This document shows, one piece after another, positions 34,439 through 43,466 of a stretch of DNA of 64,000 bases (the first letter of the stretch is position 1; every line of letters starts with the position of its first letter). The DNA comes from Natronosalvus sp042663485. GTDB taxonomy: Archaea > Halobacteriota > Halobacteria > Halobacteriales > Natrialbaceae. A program made the position numbers and the translations under genes. The DNA is taken from NCBI GenBank assembly GCA_042663485.1, contig JBHTAF010000002.1; one strand, given 5' to 3'. Under the pieces are notes generated by a model. That model saw only the letters and a list, made by a program, of their open reading frames with translations, made no database searches and was not told the DNA's origin.

Positions 34439-35449
34439 ATGGCCAGCAAGCGCGACCCGATCGAACGAGCGGCCGGCTCCTCGGCCGACCTCTACGACGT
34501 CTCGACCTGGGAACCTCGCTCGCGACTCGACCGTTTCGCCGCCTGGCTGTACGCCGCGATCAGTTACGGACTCCACGCGATCGTGCTCGCCGTCGCCCTG
34601 TTGATCACGATCTCGCTCCTGGCTTCACCTACGGTTCTCGTCCTCGACGAACCGCTCATCGGCGCGTTCTTCGCGCTCTCGGTCGTCCCCGCTGCGCTCC
34701 TCGCCGCGTACATCTGGTACGCCGACATCACCACGAGCGAACCGCTCTCGCTGCTGGTCAGCACGTTTGTCCTGGCCGTCCTCTTCGCCACGTTCGCCGC
34801 CGTCACGAATACGTTCGCTGGCTCCTTCCTGCGGCCGGTCCCCATCGTCGGAACGATCCTCTTTTTCTACCTGATCGTCGGCCCCGTCGAGGAGGCGGTC
34901 AAACTCCTCGCCGTGCGCGTCTTCGCCTTCCGGAGCGACTCATTCGACGCCGTCATCGACGGCGCCGTCTACGGGGCCGTCGCGGGGCTCGGCTTCGCCG
35001 CCATCGAGAACGCCCTCTACATCACCCAATCCGTCGGCACCGTCGGGGCCGAGACCAGCCTGTTCGCCGCCGCGGGCGGGATCACGACGACCCGCGCGCT
35101 CGCCGGCCCCGGCCACGTCATCTACTCCGCCGTCGCCGGCTACTACCTCGGCCTCGCGAAGTTCAACCCGACGAACGCCGGTCCCATCGTCGTCAAAGGG
35201 CTCCTCGTCGCCGCGTTCATCCACGCGACGTACAACGTCACCGTCCAGATCGTCCCGCCGGTGATCGCCGCGCTCTGGGGACTGGGGCCCGCGCTCGCAG
35301 TGATCGTCTACGTCGTCGTCTACGACGGACTGGCCGCCTTCTACCTCTACCGGAAACTCAGCCGCTACCGGCGAACCTACCGCGCCGTCCGGGACGACGG
35401 CGACGACCACGGCGCGGAGATGACGGAGTTCGAACCGGGTCAGCGCTGA
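34439..35449 (+). CDS. PrsW-family intramembrane metalloprotease
   Basis: 336 residues with about eight membrane helices. Zinc and catalytic residues of the family are visible: GPVEEAVKLLAVR (EE), GFAAIENALYIT (E), GPGHVIYSAVAGYY (H) and LLVAAFIHATYNVTVQ (H). In bacteria PrsW cleaves an anti-sigma factor; archaeal substrates are unknown. The start is either 34430 (MVDMASK) or 34439 (MASKRDP). A TATA-like tcatataagg lies at 34381-34390. Confidence 0.9.
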   Translation: MASKRDPIERAAGSSADLYDVSTWEPRSRLDRFAAWLYAAISYGLHAIVLAVALLITISLLASPTVLVLDEPLIGAFFALSVVPAALLAAYIWYADITTSEPLSLLVSTFVLAVLFATFAAVTNTFAGSFLRPVPIVGTILFFYLIVGPVEEAVKLLAVRVFAFRSDSFDAVIDGAVYGAVAGLGFAAIENALYITQSVGTVGAETSLFAAAGGITTTRALAGPGHVIYSAVAGYYLGLAKFNPTNAGPIVVKGLLVAAFIHATYNVTVQIVPPVIAALWGLGPALAVIVYVVVYDGLAAFYLYRKLSRYRRTYRAVRDDGDDHGAEMTEFEPGQR

Positions 35450-35473
35450 GTAGGCGGATTCGACGCCATACTT

Positions 35474-36100
35474 CTACTGCGGGGCCGCGAGGCGGTCGCG
35501 CTCGAGGTGCCCTTCGAGCAACCGTTCGACGTACTTCGCGAGGACATCGACCTCGAGGTGGACGAGGTCGCCGGGCGATTTTTCCGAGAGCGTCGTCAGG
35601 TCGTAAGTCGTCGGGATGATCGCCACCGTCACCCGGCCGTCGTCGGTCAGGTTGGCGACGGTGAGGCTGATGCCGTCGAGGGTGATCGACCCCTTCTCGA
35701 CGACGTAGCGGTCGTAGCTCTCGGGGAGGTCGAACTCGAAGAACCAGTCGTCGCCGACGGACTCGATTCCGGAAACGGTCGCCACCGCGTCGACGTGCCC
35801 CTGCACGACGTGGCCGTCGAAGCGACCGTCGGCAGGCATCGCCCGCTCGAGGTTGACTGCGTCGCCGACCTCGAGCGAGCCGAGGTAGGTCCGCTCGACG
35901 GTTTCGCTGGCGAGGAAGACCTCGAACCAGTTGCCGGGATCGAACGCCTCGACGGTCAGGCAGGCGCCGCTAACGCTGATCGACTGGCCGTGTGCGAGGT
36001 CCGTGGCGACCTCGTCGGCACCGATCCGGAGTCTCAGTCCCTCGTCCGTCTCGGTTCGGTCGACGATTTCGCCCGTCTCCTCGACGATGCCGGTGAACAT
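35474..36100 (-). CDS. ribE: riboflavin synthase
   Basis: 208 residues made of two similar lumazine-binding repeats: MFTGIVEETGEIVDRTETD with GQSISVSGACLTVEAFD in the first, and FDGHVVQGHVDAVATVSG with SITLDGISLTVANLTDDG in the second. It dismutates two molecules of dimethyl-ribityl-lumazine to riboflavin. The start at 36100 (MFTGIVEE) is universal for the family; a longer in-frame extension upstream is dropped. The other riboflavin genes are not in this window. Confidence 0.95.
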   Translation of the reverse strand: MFTGIVEETGEIVDRTETDEGLRLRIGADEVATDLAHGQSISVSGACLTVEAFDPGNWFEVFLASETVERTYLGSLEVGDAVNLERAMPADGRFDGHVVQGHVDAVATVSGIESVGDDWFFEFDLPESYDRYVVEKGSITLDGISLTVANLTDDGRVTVAIIPTTYDLTTLSEKSPGDLVHLEVDVLAKYVERLLEGHLERDRLAAPQ

Positions 36101-36219
36101 GCTCGAGACTCGCGCGTTCGCGACCAAATACGTTCCGGATCTGTAATGCATTCCACATTCGTTACGGTGCTCGAGCGTAGTCGTCGTGTTTTTGCCGCTC
36201 CTCGACGAATAGCCCCGCA

Positions 36220-36462
36220 ATGGGTGGCCTCATCGACACGATCAAACTCGCCGGTATCCTCGTCTTCGCGATTCCTGCCGGACTCGCTGGTCTCGAACTG
36301 GCGTTGCGGGGGAACACGCTCGTCGGCGGCGCACTCGTTGGACTGGCGATCATGCTGGTAATCATCGACCACTATCTGACGACGCCTGGCGACATTCCGG
36401 GGATGGTCGCGAGTCGAGTGGCCGGAAAGGCGGTTCGGGACCCCGAGGAGTCCGAGGAGTGA
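36220..36462 (+). CDS. small two-helix membrane protein (DUF7533-like)
   Basis: 80 residues starting MGGLIDTIKLAGILVFAIPA with two membrane helices (about 8-28 and 33-50) and a charged C-terminal tail (VRDPEESEE). Conserved small haloarchaeal membrane protein of unknown function. It is divergent from riboflavin synthase with 119 bases between. Confidence 0.75.
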   Translation: MGGLIDTIKLAGILVFAIPAGLAGLELALRGNTLVGGALVGLAIMLVIIDHYLTTPGDIPGMVASRVAGKAVRDPEESEE

Positions 36463-36550
36463 CGGGCAGAGTCCGGGCAAACGCCTCGGCTGAAGGCCCC
36501 GGTCGACGTCGACATCGGCATCGTCACTGAACACCGACCGAACGGGAGCG

Positions 36551-37918
36551 TCAGGGAGCAGACTCCGCGATGTCGTCGATTGCGTACACGCGAACGCTCG
36601 TCGGCCGCTTCGTAAACTGCCCGAGCAACCGTCCGACGAGGCGGTCGACCCCCGCGTCCGCCGCGACGTCGAGCAGTTGCTGACTCACGAGACCGTCGAA
36701 GAGCACCGTCGAAACCGAATCGGGGTCGGCCGCCTCGAGCATTGCCTGGGCCTCGCTCGCCTCGCCTTCCTCGAGAATCTCACCGTCGACGTCGAGGAAG
36801 CGAACGCGCTCGGTCCCGTTTCGGATCACCTCGGTGGCGTGGTCGTAGACGGTTCGCGGTCGTGGCTCCCTGGAATCGGTGGACGTCGCCCCGGATTTAG
36901 GAGCGGACTCGGTGCCTGAATCCACCGTAGAGCCGTCGTCGACACCTCCCTCGAGCGACGGTGAATTGGAATCGGAGTCGGAATCAGAGTCGGCCTCGGG
37001 ACCCAGACTCGAGTCGGGCTGAACCGGGCCGTCGGCTGGTGACTCGGTGCTCGCCGGCGGCGCGGGCGTCTGGCTGCCGTCGGTCGCGGCGATGGCGTCT
37101 CGCGGTTCGTTCGCTCCGGAGACGGTTTCGAAGGGGACCTTGTTCCGTAGCGCGGTGAATAGCTGGGTGTGATCGAGGTCCTCGACCGAGGTCCCCGCCG
37201 GGGCGAAGGTGACGTAGTCGATGTCGCCGACCTGGGAGAGTTCCTCGAAGATCAGATCGCCGCCGCGATCGCCGTCGAGGAACACCGTCACCGTACGGTG
37301 GTGGGTGAGTTCTGCGACCGCGTCGGGGACGTTCGTCCCCTCGACGGCGATGGCGTTCTTGACGCCGTACTTGAGCATGGTGAGAACGTCCGAGCGTCCC
37401 TCGACGACGATGATGGCGTCGCTGTCGCCGACCCGTGGCCCGGCCGGCAGGCCCTCGAACTCGGTGATGTCCGCGACGCGGACGTACTCGCGCACCTCCT
37501 CGAGGATCTCGTCGGAGGACATAACGGAGTCGTCGAAGCCCGTCCGGAGGAGTTCCTTCGCGCGCTCGACGACGTCTTTGCGTTTCGCCGCGCGAACGTC
37601 TTCGATGTCGCCGACCTCGAGGTTCGCTCGGCAAGGGCCGACCCGGGTGATCGTCTCGAGGGAGGCTGCGAGCGTGGCGGTCTCGACCTTGTCGAGGCTG
37701 GTTGCGATCGTCAGGTGCCCCTGCGACGTTCCGCGAGTGCTGGTGATTTCGACGTCGATGTGCCCGACCTTGCCCGACTGGCGGAGTTCGCGGAGGTCGA
37801 GTTCGTCGCCGAGGAGGCCCTCGGTCTGGCCGAAGATGGCGCCGACGACGTCGCTGCGCTCGACCACCCCGTCGGCCGTGACGTTCGCCCGGATGAGATA
37901 TTTTGACGTGTCTTCCAT
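36551..37918 (-). CDS. dnaG: DNA primase DnaG (archaeal)
   Basis: 455 residues. Begins MEDTSKYLIRANVTADGVVERSDVVGAIFGQTEG. The TOPRIM domain (about 165-250) shows AIIVVEGRSDVLTMLKYGV with the catalytic Glu and VTVFLDGDRGGDLIF with the Asp pair. A Ser/Asp/Pro-rich linker (about 285-350) is a haloarchaeal addition before the C-terminal helical domain. Archaeal DnaG makes primers and is also linked to the exosome. A TATA box (37979-37987) predicts a leader of about 38 bases. Confidence 0.96.
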   Translation of the reverse strand: MEDTSKYLIRANVTADGVVERSDVVGAIFGQTEGLLGDELDLRELRQSGKVGHIDVEITSTRGTSQGHLTIATSLDKVETATLAASLETITRVGPCRANLEVGDIEDVRAAKRKDVVERAKELLRTGFDDSVMSSDEILEEVREYVRVADITEFEGLPAGPRVGDSDAIIVVEGRSDVLTMLKYGVKNAIAVEGTNVPDAVAELTHHRTVTVFLDGDRGGDLIFEELSQVGDIDYVTFAPAGTSVEDLDHTQLFTALRNKVPFETVSGANEPRDAIAATDGSQTPAPPASTESPADGPVQPDSSLGPEADSDSDSDSNSPSLEGGVDDGSTVDSGTESAPKSGATSTDSREPRPRTVYDHATEVIRNGTERVRFLDVDGEILEEGEASEAQAMLEAADPDSVSTVLFDGLVSQQLLDVAADAGVDRLVGRLLGQFTKRPTSVRVYAIDDIAESAP

Positions 37919-37978
37919 GGGAGATCCGGCCCGCGTGGGACCTGCGGCGCGAACATCGCGCCCGTAGACCGTTTACTC

Positions 37979-37987
37979 GTATATAGG
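37979..37987 (-). promoter_or_regulatory. TATA box of dnaG
   Basis: Minus-strand cctatatacg lies about 65 bases before the ATG at 37918. Confidence 0.5.
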
Positions 37988-38120
37988 TGCTCGACGGCAA
38001 ATACCTGTTGACCGGCAGGTTCGCCTCGAGGGGCGGTCGATCCGGCCGTAACGTCGTCTCCCGAGTGACACAGTGACACACCCCCAGTGCCTTGATAGGC
38101 ACGTCGACTCGAGAGGACGT

Positions 38121-39056
38121 ATGAGCGAGGAGACACAGGACGCCGGTTCGAGTGCCGAACGGTACGAGCGAAGCGAACGCAGCGAGCGTTCGGACCGCGA
38201 CGACGACCACACTCGAGCGCAGGACCTGTCGTCGCTCGAGCCCGAAACCTACTACGACGAGTACGGCCATGAGGAGTGGGACCGCCTCGAGGCCACCCTG
38301 GGCGGTCACCTCGAGTTCGAGGGCACTACGGCCTATCTCGAGCGCTACCTGCCGAACTCGGGTCGCGTCCTCGACGCGGGTGGCGGCGCGGGACGGTACG
38401 CCGTCTGGCTCGCCGAGCGTGGCTATACGGTGACGCTCGCGGACCGCAGCGCTCGCCAATGCGAACTCGCCCGAGAGAAGGCCCGCGAACACGGCGTCGA
38501 CGACCGCGTGACAGTCGAACGCGCCGACCTGCGCGCGCTGCCGTTCGCCGATGACCGATTCGACGCCGTCTGCTGTACCGGCGGGCCGCTCTCCCATCTC
38601 ACCGACGAGGCCGGCCGGGAGCGGGCACTCGCGGAACTCCGCCGCGTCGCCCGGCCCGAGAGCCCCGTCTTCGTCTCCGTCATGGGTCGACTCGCGGTCC
38701 TCCAGAACCTCGTCCGCTCCGTGGAGTACGCCCCCGGCGTCCCGGCGATGGTCGAGAGCGGCACCTACGACGCCGACTTCGCCCGCGAACACCTCGCCCA
38801 CCTCGAGGAACCAGGCTTCACGGCGTGTCACTTCTTCCGTGCTGCCGAACTCGAGGCCGTCCTCGAGTCGGCCGGATTCGAGGTCGAGGCGTTGGTGGGG
38901 CTCGAGGGAATCGCGGCGAACGGCGGCGAGCGGCAGGACCTGGCTGATCTCGAGTCGGATGTGGTCGAGGCCGTCACCGAGGCCGTTCGCGGCCTGCGGA
39001 CGGACCCCGCCGTCGTCGATTGGTCGAATCACATCCTGGCGGTCGCTCGAGCCTGA
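38121..39056 (+). CDS. SAM-dependent methyltransferase
   Basis: 311 residues. SAM motif I is GRVLDAGGGAGRYAVWLAERG (about residues 93-113), motif II VTLADRSARQCELAREKA, and the later FDAVCCTGGPLSHL. The first 45 residues are Ser/Arg/Asp-rich and probably disordered (YERSERSERSDRDDD). The start at 38121 (MSEETQD) is favoured over an upstream in-frame ATG at 38073. Substrate unknown; the closest impression is a small-molecule methylase of the UbiE/Methyltransf_11 kind. Confidence 0.9.
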   Translation: MSEETQDAGSSAERYERSERSERSDRDDDHTRAQDLSSLEPETYYDEYGHEEWDRLEATLGGHLEFEGTTAYLERYLPNSGRVLDAGGGAGRYAVWLAERGYTVTLADRSARQCELAREKAREHGVDDRVTVERADLRALPFADDRFDAVCCTGGPLSHLTDEAGRERALAELRRVARPESPVFVSVMGRLAVLQNLVRSVEYAPGVPAMVESGTYDADFAREHLAHLEEPGFTACHFFRAAELEAVLESAGFEVEALVGLEGIAANGGERQDLADLESDVVEAVTEAVRGLRTDPAVVDWSNHILAVARA

Positions 39057-39112
39057 GCGCTCGCTATTGTTGTTAAACTATTTTACTATAGAATCAATAG
39101 CATTGGCGCCGC

Positions 39113-39454
39113 TTACTCGAGCGGCTCCGTCACCTTCGCGGGATTGGTGGGTTCGGTGAGGCGGACGCGGCCGTCCCCGTGGACGCTAACGTGGTACCCT
39201 TCGTACGTGAACTCGAAGACCCTGTCTTCGAGGGCGGCGCCGCTGTTTCGAGGACGGAACAGCGCGTTGAGCGCGTCCGGATCGATAACCTCGTAGATCG
39301 GCGGCATCTCGACCAGCGACCGCCCGGAGGCCGCGGCGACCAGGTCGACGATCGTCTCGACCGGCCCCTCTGTCGGATCGAACGACTCGGTGTGTGTGCG
39401 CTTCGTTCGATCGACAGTCGCGGAGGGAGGGAGCGAATCGTCAGCGGAATCCAT
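39113..39454 (-). CDS. HalOD1 output-domain protein
   Basis: 113 residues. The domain ETIVDLVAAASGRSLVEMPP..YEVIDPDALNALF..FEFTYEGYHVSVHGDGRVRL is the HalOD1 signature, an output module tied to signal transduction in haloarchaea. The start is ATG at 39454, or a GTG four residues earlier at 39466. Confidence 0.88.
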   Translation of the reverse strand: MDSADDSLPPSATVDRTKRTHTESFDPTEGPVETIVDLVAAASGRSLVEMPPIYEVIDPDALNALFRPRNSGAALEDRVFEFTYEGYHVSVHGDGRVRLTEPTNPAKVTEPLE

Positions 39455-39701
39455 ACACGCATCCACTCGAGTCGCCCCTATGTCTCTAGTGCTGATTATA
39501 TTGATCCTTTAAGTACGACCTTTCGCGACAACGTCACGATACCGCGTTCTCGAGGAGAGCGCGTGACGACACGAGGAGGGGAGCGCATAACGGATGAAGA
39601 ATTGAGCACCTCATTCACCAGGCGAGGCTCACTCGGCGCGTCGGACGAGTTCCCTCGGATCAACCATGAAGCAGAAGACGGACGCAACGTTCAATAGTCG
39701 C

Positions 39702-39721
39702 TCCCTCAAAATTTCGAGGGA
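39702..39721. promoter_or_regulatory. hairpin touching the start codon of a tiny membrane protein
   Basis: tccctcaaaatttcgaggga is a perfect six-base inverted repeat with an eight-base AT-rich loop, and its last base is the A of the next gene's ATG. It could hide the start in mRNA or bind a protein. Confidence 0.4.
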
Positions 39722-39894
39722 TGAGTTCACTCCTTCGCCTCGCCGGACTTGGCCTGCTCGCGCTCGTGGTCTTCTGGGTCGTACTCGAGGTCGTCGTCGG
39801 CATCATCTCGGCGGTCGTCAGCCTCGTGATCAGCCTCGTGGTCCTCGCCGTGGTGGTCGCGCTCGTGTACCTGGCGTACAGCGCGCTCGCGTAG
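39721..39894 (+). CDS. 57-residue hydrophobic membrane protein (DUF7554-like)
   Basis: Starts MSSLLRLAGLGLLALVVFWV and is almost entirely hydrophobic with two helices (to LVVLAVVVALVYLAYSALA), with almost no charged residues. It resembles a short haloarchaeal membrane protein family of unknown function. It is short enough to be missed by many gene finders. It ends 30 bases before the convergent phosphohexomutase stop. Confidence 0.7.
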   Translation: MSSLLRLAGLGLLALVVFWVVLEVVVGIISAVVSLVISLVVLAVVVALVYLAYSALA

Positions 39895-39923
39895 ACGCCG
39901 GAGGGCAGAAACCAGTCCCAGTC

Positions 39924-41240
39924 TCAGTTTTTCGCCGACTCGAGCAACTCGATCGCCTCGGCCCGGAGTTCGTCCGCTCGGTCGGCAGACCGCGCCTCGG
40001 CGGTGACCCGAATCAGCGGCTGCGTGCCGCTCGCCCGGAGCAGGAACCAGCCGTCGCCGCGGCCGACGCGCACACCGTCGAGGGTGTCGACGTCGTCGTA
40101 GCGCTCGAGAACTGACTCGGTGACCGCATCCATCACGGCGCTCTTCTGGTCGACCTCGAGGGAATCGCGCCGGATGGGATAGGTGTCGACGCTGTCGACG
40201 AGTGTCGAGAGCGGACCGGATTCGGCGACCAGTTCGACGAGTTTCGCGGCCGCGAGCGGGCCGTCCGGACAGAGCGTTTCTGCGGGCCAGATCCAGGCGC
40301 CGCTGGGTTCACCGCCGAAGACGACGTCCGGGTCGGTCGCCCGCTCGGCCACGTAGACGTCGCCGACCGGCGTCTTCGTGAGCGACGCGCCGACGTCGGC
40401 TAGCGCGTCGTCGACGGTCAGACTGGTGTCCACCGGTGCAGCCACCCGGTCGCCCTCACCTGCAGCCTCGCGGGCGAACAACGCCAACAGGACGTCCTTC
40501 GGGACGAACCTCCCCGTCTCGTCGACCGCAACCATTCGGTCGGCGTCCCCGTCGTGGGCGATGCCGAGGTCGGCGTCCGTCGCGGCGACCGTCTCGAGCA
40601 GCGTCTCGAGGGTCTCCTCGTTCGGTTCACTCGGTCGGCCAGGGAACGAGCCGTCCGGCTGGCCGTTGAGCGTCGTAACCGAACAGCCGAGGTCGGCGAG
40701 CACGTCCGCAGTGACCCGCCCCGCGCCGTTCCCGAGGTCGAGCACGATCGAGAGCGCGGTCTCGAGCGAGACGGCCTCTCGAATGGCGTCAGCGTGATCC
40801 CCGGCGGCGTCCTGGTACGCACGAACGGTGCCGTGGCCGTCCCAGTCCGTGAGGTCGTAGTCGCCCCGCTCGATGCGGGCCGAAATCGCGTCACGCTGAT
40901 CGGGCCCGAACGCCTTCCCGGAGGGCGTCCAGAGCTTGATTCCGTTGTCAGTCGCCGGGTTGTGCGAGGCCGTGATGACGACGCCCGCGTCTGCCTCGAG
41001 CGTACCGACAGCGCGGGCGACGGTGGGCGTAGCTGCGAGTCCGAGGTCGACGATGTCCGCGCCGCACTCGCGGAGGCCGGCCTCGAGCGCCCGCCCGAGG
41101 ACCCTGCCGCTCTCCCTGGCGTCGCGGCCGAGGACGACCCGGTCGTAGCCCTCGGAGGCGACCGCTCGGCCGACCGAGAGCGCGAGTTCGGCCGTGACTT
41201 CCTCACCCACGGCACCGCGAATACCGCTCGTTCCGAACAT
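39924..41240 (-). CDS. glmM: phosphohexomutase (GlmM/phosphomannomutase family)
   Basis: 438 residues. Phosphoserine loop GVVITASHNPATDNGIKLW (about residues 85-105), metal loop GIAHDGDADRMVAVDETG (about 230-247), sugar loop GGEPSGAWIWP and C-terminal phosphate site LRASGTQPLIRVT. The start MFGTSGIRGAVGEEVTAELA is standard. The preferred hexose phosphate cannot be told; GlmM is a family-level choice. A TATA-like gtataacgt (41265-41273, minus) fits a leaderless start. Confidence 0.92.
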   Translation of the reverse strand: MFGTSGIRGAVGEEVTAELALSVGRAVASEGYDRVVLGRDARESGRVLGRALEAGLRECGADIVDLGLAATPTVARAVGTLEADAGVVITASHNPATDNGIKLWTPSGKAFGPDQRDAISARIERGDYDLTDWDGHGTVRAYQDAAGDHADAIREAVSLETALSIVLDLGNGAGRVTADVLADLGCSVTTLNGQPDGSFPGRPSEPNEETLETLLETVAATDADLGIAHDGDADRMVAVDETGRFVPKDVLLALFAREAAGEGDRVAAPVDTSLTVDDALADVGASLTKTPVGDVYVAERATDPDVVFGGEPSGAWIWPAETLCPDGPLAAAKLVELVAESGPLSTLVDSVDTYPIRRDSLEVDQKSAVMDAVTESVLERYDDVDTLDGVRVGRGDGWFLLRASGTQPLIRVTAEARSADRADELRAEAIELLESAKN

Positions 41241-41394
41241 AGCGAGGAGTGTGACGTACGGTTACGTTATACTGTCGATTGAACCGGTCGAGAGCGGCGG
41301 CTACTGCCGACACTCGAGGATACGTTCCGGGAGGCGTTCGTCGCTACGATCGAAGAAAGTGGAAGAGACGATACGGTTTCGAGCGAAGCGAGCG

Positions 41395-42369
41395 TCAGTC
41401 GCTGGTTTCGTTTTCCGTGGCTTCGTCTGTTTCGTTGGTGTCGTCTGTTTCGTTAGTGTCGTCTGTTTCGTTAGTGTCGTTGGTGCCGTCAGACTCGGAG
41501 GTATCGTTCGATTCGTCTGTTTCGTTGGTGTCGTTGGTGCCGTCAGCGTCACCGTCAGTGCCGTCGGTCTCGTCACTCTCGTTGGAATCGTCGGTCTCGT
41601 CCTCTGACTCGTCCGTCTCCTCACTCGAGTCATCCTCACTCGAGTCATCCTCACTCGAGTCCGACTCGACGTCCGGGTTGAAGTGGATGTTTTTGGAGAC
41701 CGCACCGTAGATGTCGTCGTACTGTTTGTCTTTATCCATCAGGAAGACTTCGACGGTCAGGCGCTCGTATTCGCCGAACTCCTCGAGACCGCCCGGACGG
41801 ACCTCGATGTGGAACGTCCCGTTTTCGGTCATCTCGACCTGACCGGTGCGCTCGACGATCTTCCGGTTGCCTTCCCCTTCGTTGATCTTGACGAAGAAGT
41901 ACGGCTCGCCGACGACGTCACCGTACTCCGGCGGGTCGACGTCCTCCATGCTCGTGTTGGCGACGACTTCGATGTTGAAGTTCGAGTAGCCCTCGCCGTT
42001 TTCCGCCTCGACTTTGTCGACGAACTCGACGCTCTTGATCCGGGTCGAACTCTCGTCTTTCCATTCGAGCGGCATGTTCGGCTGCTGTGGCGGTGACCAG
42101 CTGGACTGGGTCGATTCGTCGTCTTCCCGGTCGTCGGTGGAACCGTCGTCAGTGGAACCGTCACCGTCCGAATCATCGTCGGCCTCCTGAGTCTCGTTCG
42201 GCGAATCGTTCTCGTCGGTATCGTTCTCTGAGGTGTTCTCCGACGGATCCTCCCCGTCGGGCTGTGTCTCCTCCGGCGAGTCGCCCGCTCCGAACCCCCC
42301 GAGGGACGTACACCCCGAGAGGGCGACGAGCAAGACGACGCTGATCACAGCGAGTGTTCTAAACTGCAT
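41395..42369 (-). CDS. acidic, sequon-rich secreted lipoprotein
   Basis: 324 residues. Lipobox VALSGCTSLGG places Cys20 as the anchor. Residues about 95-235 form a folded domain (VEFVDKVEAENGEGYSNF, EVRPGGLEEFGEYERLTVEV, YGAVSKNIHFNPDVESD), flanked by disordered acidic stretches. The last 85 residues are a Asn-Asp-Thr/Glu repeat with nine N-x-S/T sites (NDT, NET, NES); another six or so lie in front. A surface stalk or glycoprotein is likely. Function unknown. Confidence 0.83.
   Translation of the reverse strand: MQFRTLAVISVVLLVALSGCTSLGGFGAGDSPEETQPDGEDPSENTSENDTDENDSPNETQEADDDSDGDGSTDDGSTDDREDDESTQSSWSPPQQPNMPLEWKDESSTRIKSVEFVDKVEAENGEGYSNFNIEVVANTSMEDVDPPEYGDVVGEPYFFVKINEGEGNRKIVERTGQVEMTENGTFHIEVRPGGLEEFGEYERLTVEVFLMDKDKQYDDIYGAVSKNIHFNPDVESDSSEDDSSEDDSSEETDESEDETDDSNESDETDGTDGDADGTNDTNETDESNDTSESDGTNDTNETDDTNETDDTNETDEATENETSD
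41410..41545. repeat. 18-base tandem repeats in the lipoprotein tail
   Basis: The words tctgtttcgttggtgtcg and tctgtttcgttagtgtcg recur with an 18-base period, encoding (N/D)-x-T units. They mark slippage-driven expansion of the sequon tail. The number of units may differ between strains. Confidence 0.8.
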
Positions 42370-42569
42370 CGTAGGCGTCGCTATCGGTTCCTGTCACATC
42401 ATTATAGCCCTGATAAGTCACATTGGCCGCCGTATAACAACTCCATAGTCGAGTTCATCGACGGGAAAAACCGTGTTCGAGGGACCGACCACGAGTGTTC
42501 GCCGAGGCTCGAGCGACGGTCCGTGAACGGGTCGAATCGAGTGTCGCGTCGCTCGAGTCGCCGGTCATT

Positions 42570-42625
42570 AAGCCGTCAGCCGCTAGACCGTCTCCGGAAG
42601 CCGTCAGCCGCTAGACCGTCTCCGG
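42570..42625. repeat. perfect 28-bp tandem duplication over the SDR 3' end
   Basis: The 28-mer beginning aagccgtcagccgctagacc occurs twice in a row (42570-42597 and 42598-42625) without a mismatch. The second copy holds the SDR stop codon and last codons; the first is a duplicate just beyond the stop. Confidence 0.93.
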
Positions 42626-43351
42626 GAGCCAGCCACCGTCGACTTCGAGGTTCTGACCGCTCACGTAGTCGCTCTCCGGGTCGACGAAGAAAAGCAGCGG
42701 ACGGACGAGGTCGTCGAAACTCGCCGGTCGCCCCCGGGGAACCTCCTCGGGGAACGCCTCCGAGTTCTCGACGACGTACGGCGAGATGGCGTTGACGGTG
42801 ACGGCGTCGTCCTGGGTGTCGGCGGCGAGCATCCGCGTGAACATGATCACGCCCGCTTTAGCGACGAAGTACGGGAAGTTTACCGGGTTGACGAGCCCTT
42901 TCTCGCTCGAGGCGTTGCCCAGGTTGACGATGCGACCGAATCCGTTCTCGCGCATGCCGGGGAGGGCGCGCTTCGAGCAGAGGTAGGTGCCGTTGAGGTT
43001 CGTCTCGAGGACACGGTTCCAGGTCTCGAACTCGAGGTCGGCCCAGTGGGTGGGCGCGAAGTCGCCGACGTTGTTCACCAGTACGTCGACGGTCCCCAGG
43101 TCGTCCTCGACGCTCGAGAACAGTTCGTCGACGCTTCCGGGGTCGGTCACGTCACCGCGAACCGTCGTAACGGCCTCGGCGCCGCGGTCTCGAGCCTCGT
43201 CGGCGACCGACCTGGCGGCCGCGTCGCTGGTATGATAGTGGACGGCTGTCTTTGCGCCCCGTTCGGCCAGCGCCAGCAAGAATGCCCGACCGATGCCACG
43301 AGCGCTGCCGGTGACCAGTACGGTTCGACCGGTAAGGTCTGGATCGTCCAT
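42611..43351 (-). CDS. short-chain dehydrogenase/reductase
   Basis: 246 residues, classical SDR. NAD(P) motif TVLVTGSARGIGRAFLLALA, NNVG at about residue 90, and catalytic Tyr-Lys in NFPYFVAKAGVIM with Ser in the preceding NASSEKG. The end SDYVSGQNLEVDGGWLPETV is FabG-like. The start MDDPDLTGRT at 43351 is used; the longer frame includes promoter sequence. Its last codons overlap a perfect tandem duplication. Substrate unknown. Confidence 0.92.
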   Translation of the reverse strand: MDDPDLTGRTVLVTGSARGIGRAFLLALAERGAKTAVHYHTSDAAARSVADEARDRGAEAVTTVRGDVTDPGSVDELFSSVEDDLGTVDVLVNNVGDFAPTHWADLEFETWNRVLETNLNGTYLCSKRALPGMRENGFGRIVNLGNASSEKGLVNPVNFPYFVAKAGVIMFTRMLAADTQDDAVTVNAISPYVVENSEAFPEEVPRGRPASFDDLVRPLLFFVDPESDYVSGQNLEVDGGWLPETV

Positions 43352-43466
43352 ATCCCACCCTCGCTCAGGAGCACGAAAAGTCGCCGGGGTCGGTAGGTGA
43401 GAATTTTTACTCAGGATCGAGTAAGAGTATGAACGCTTAAGGTAGTGGAGGGTATACGTACTGGAT

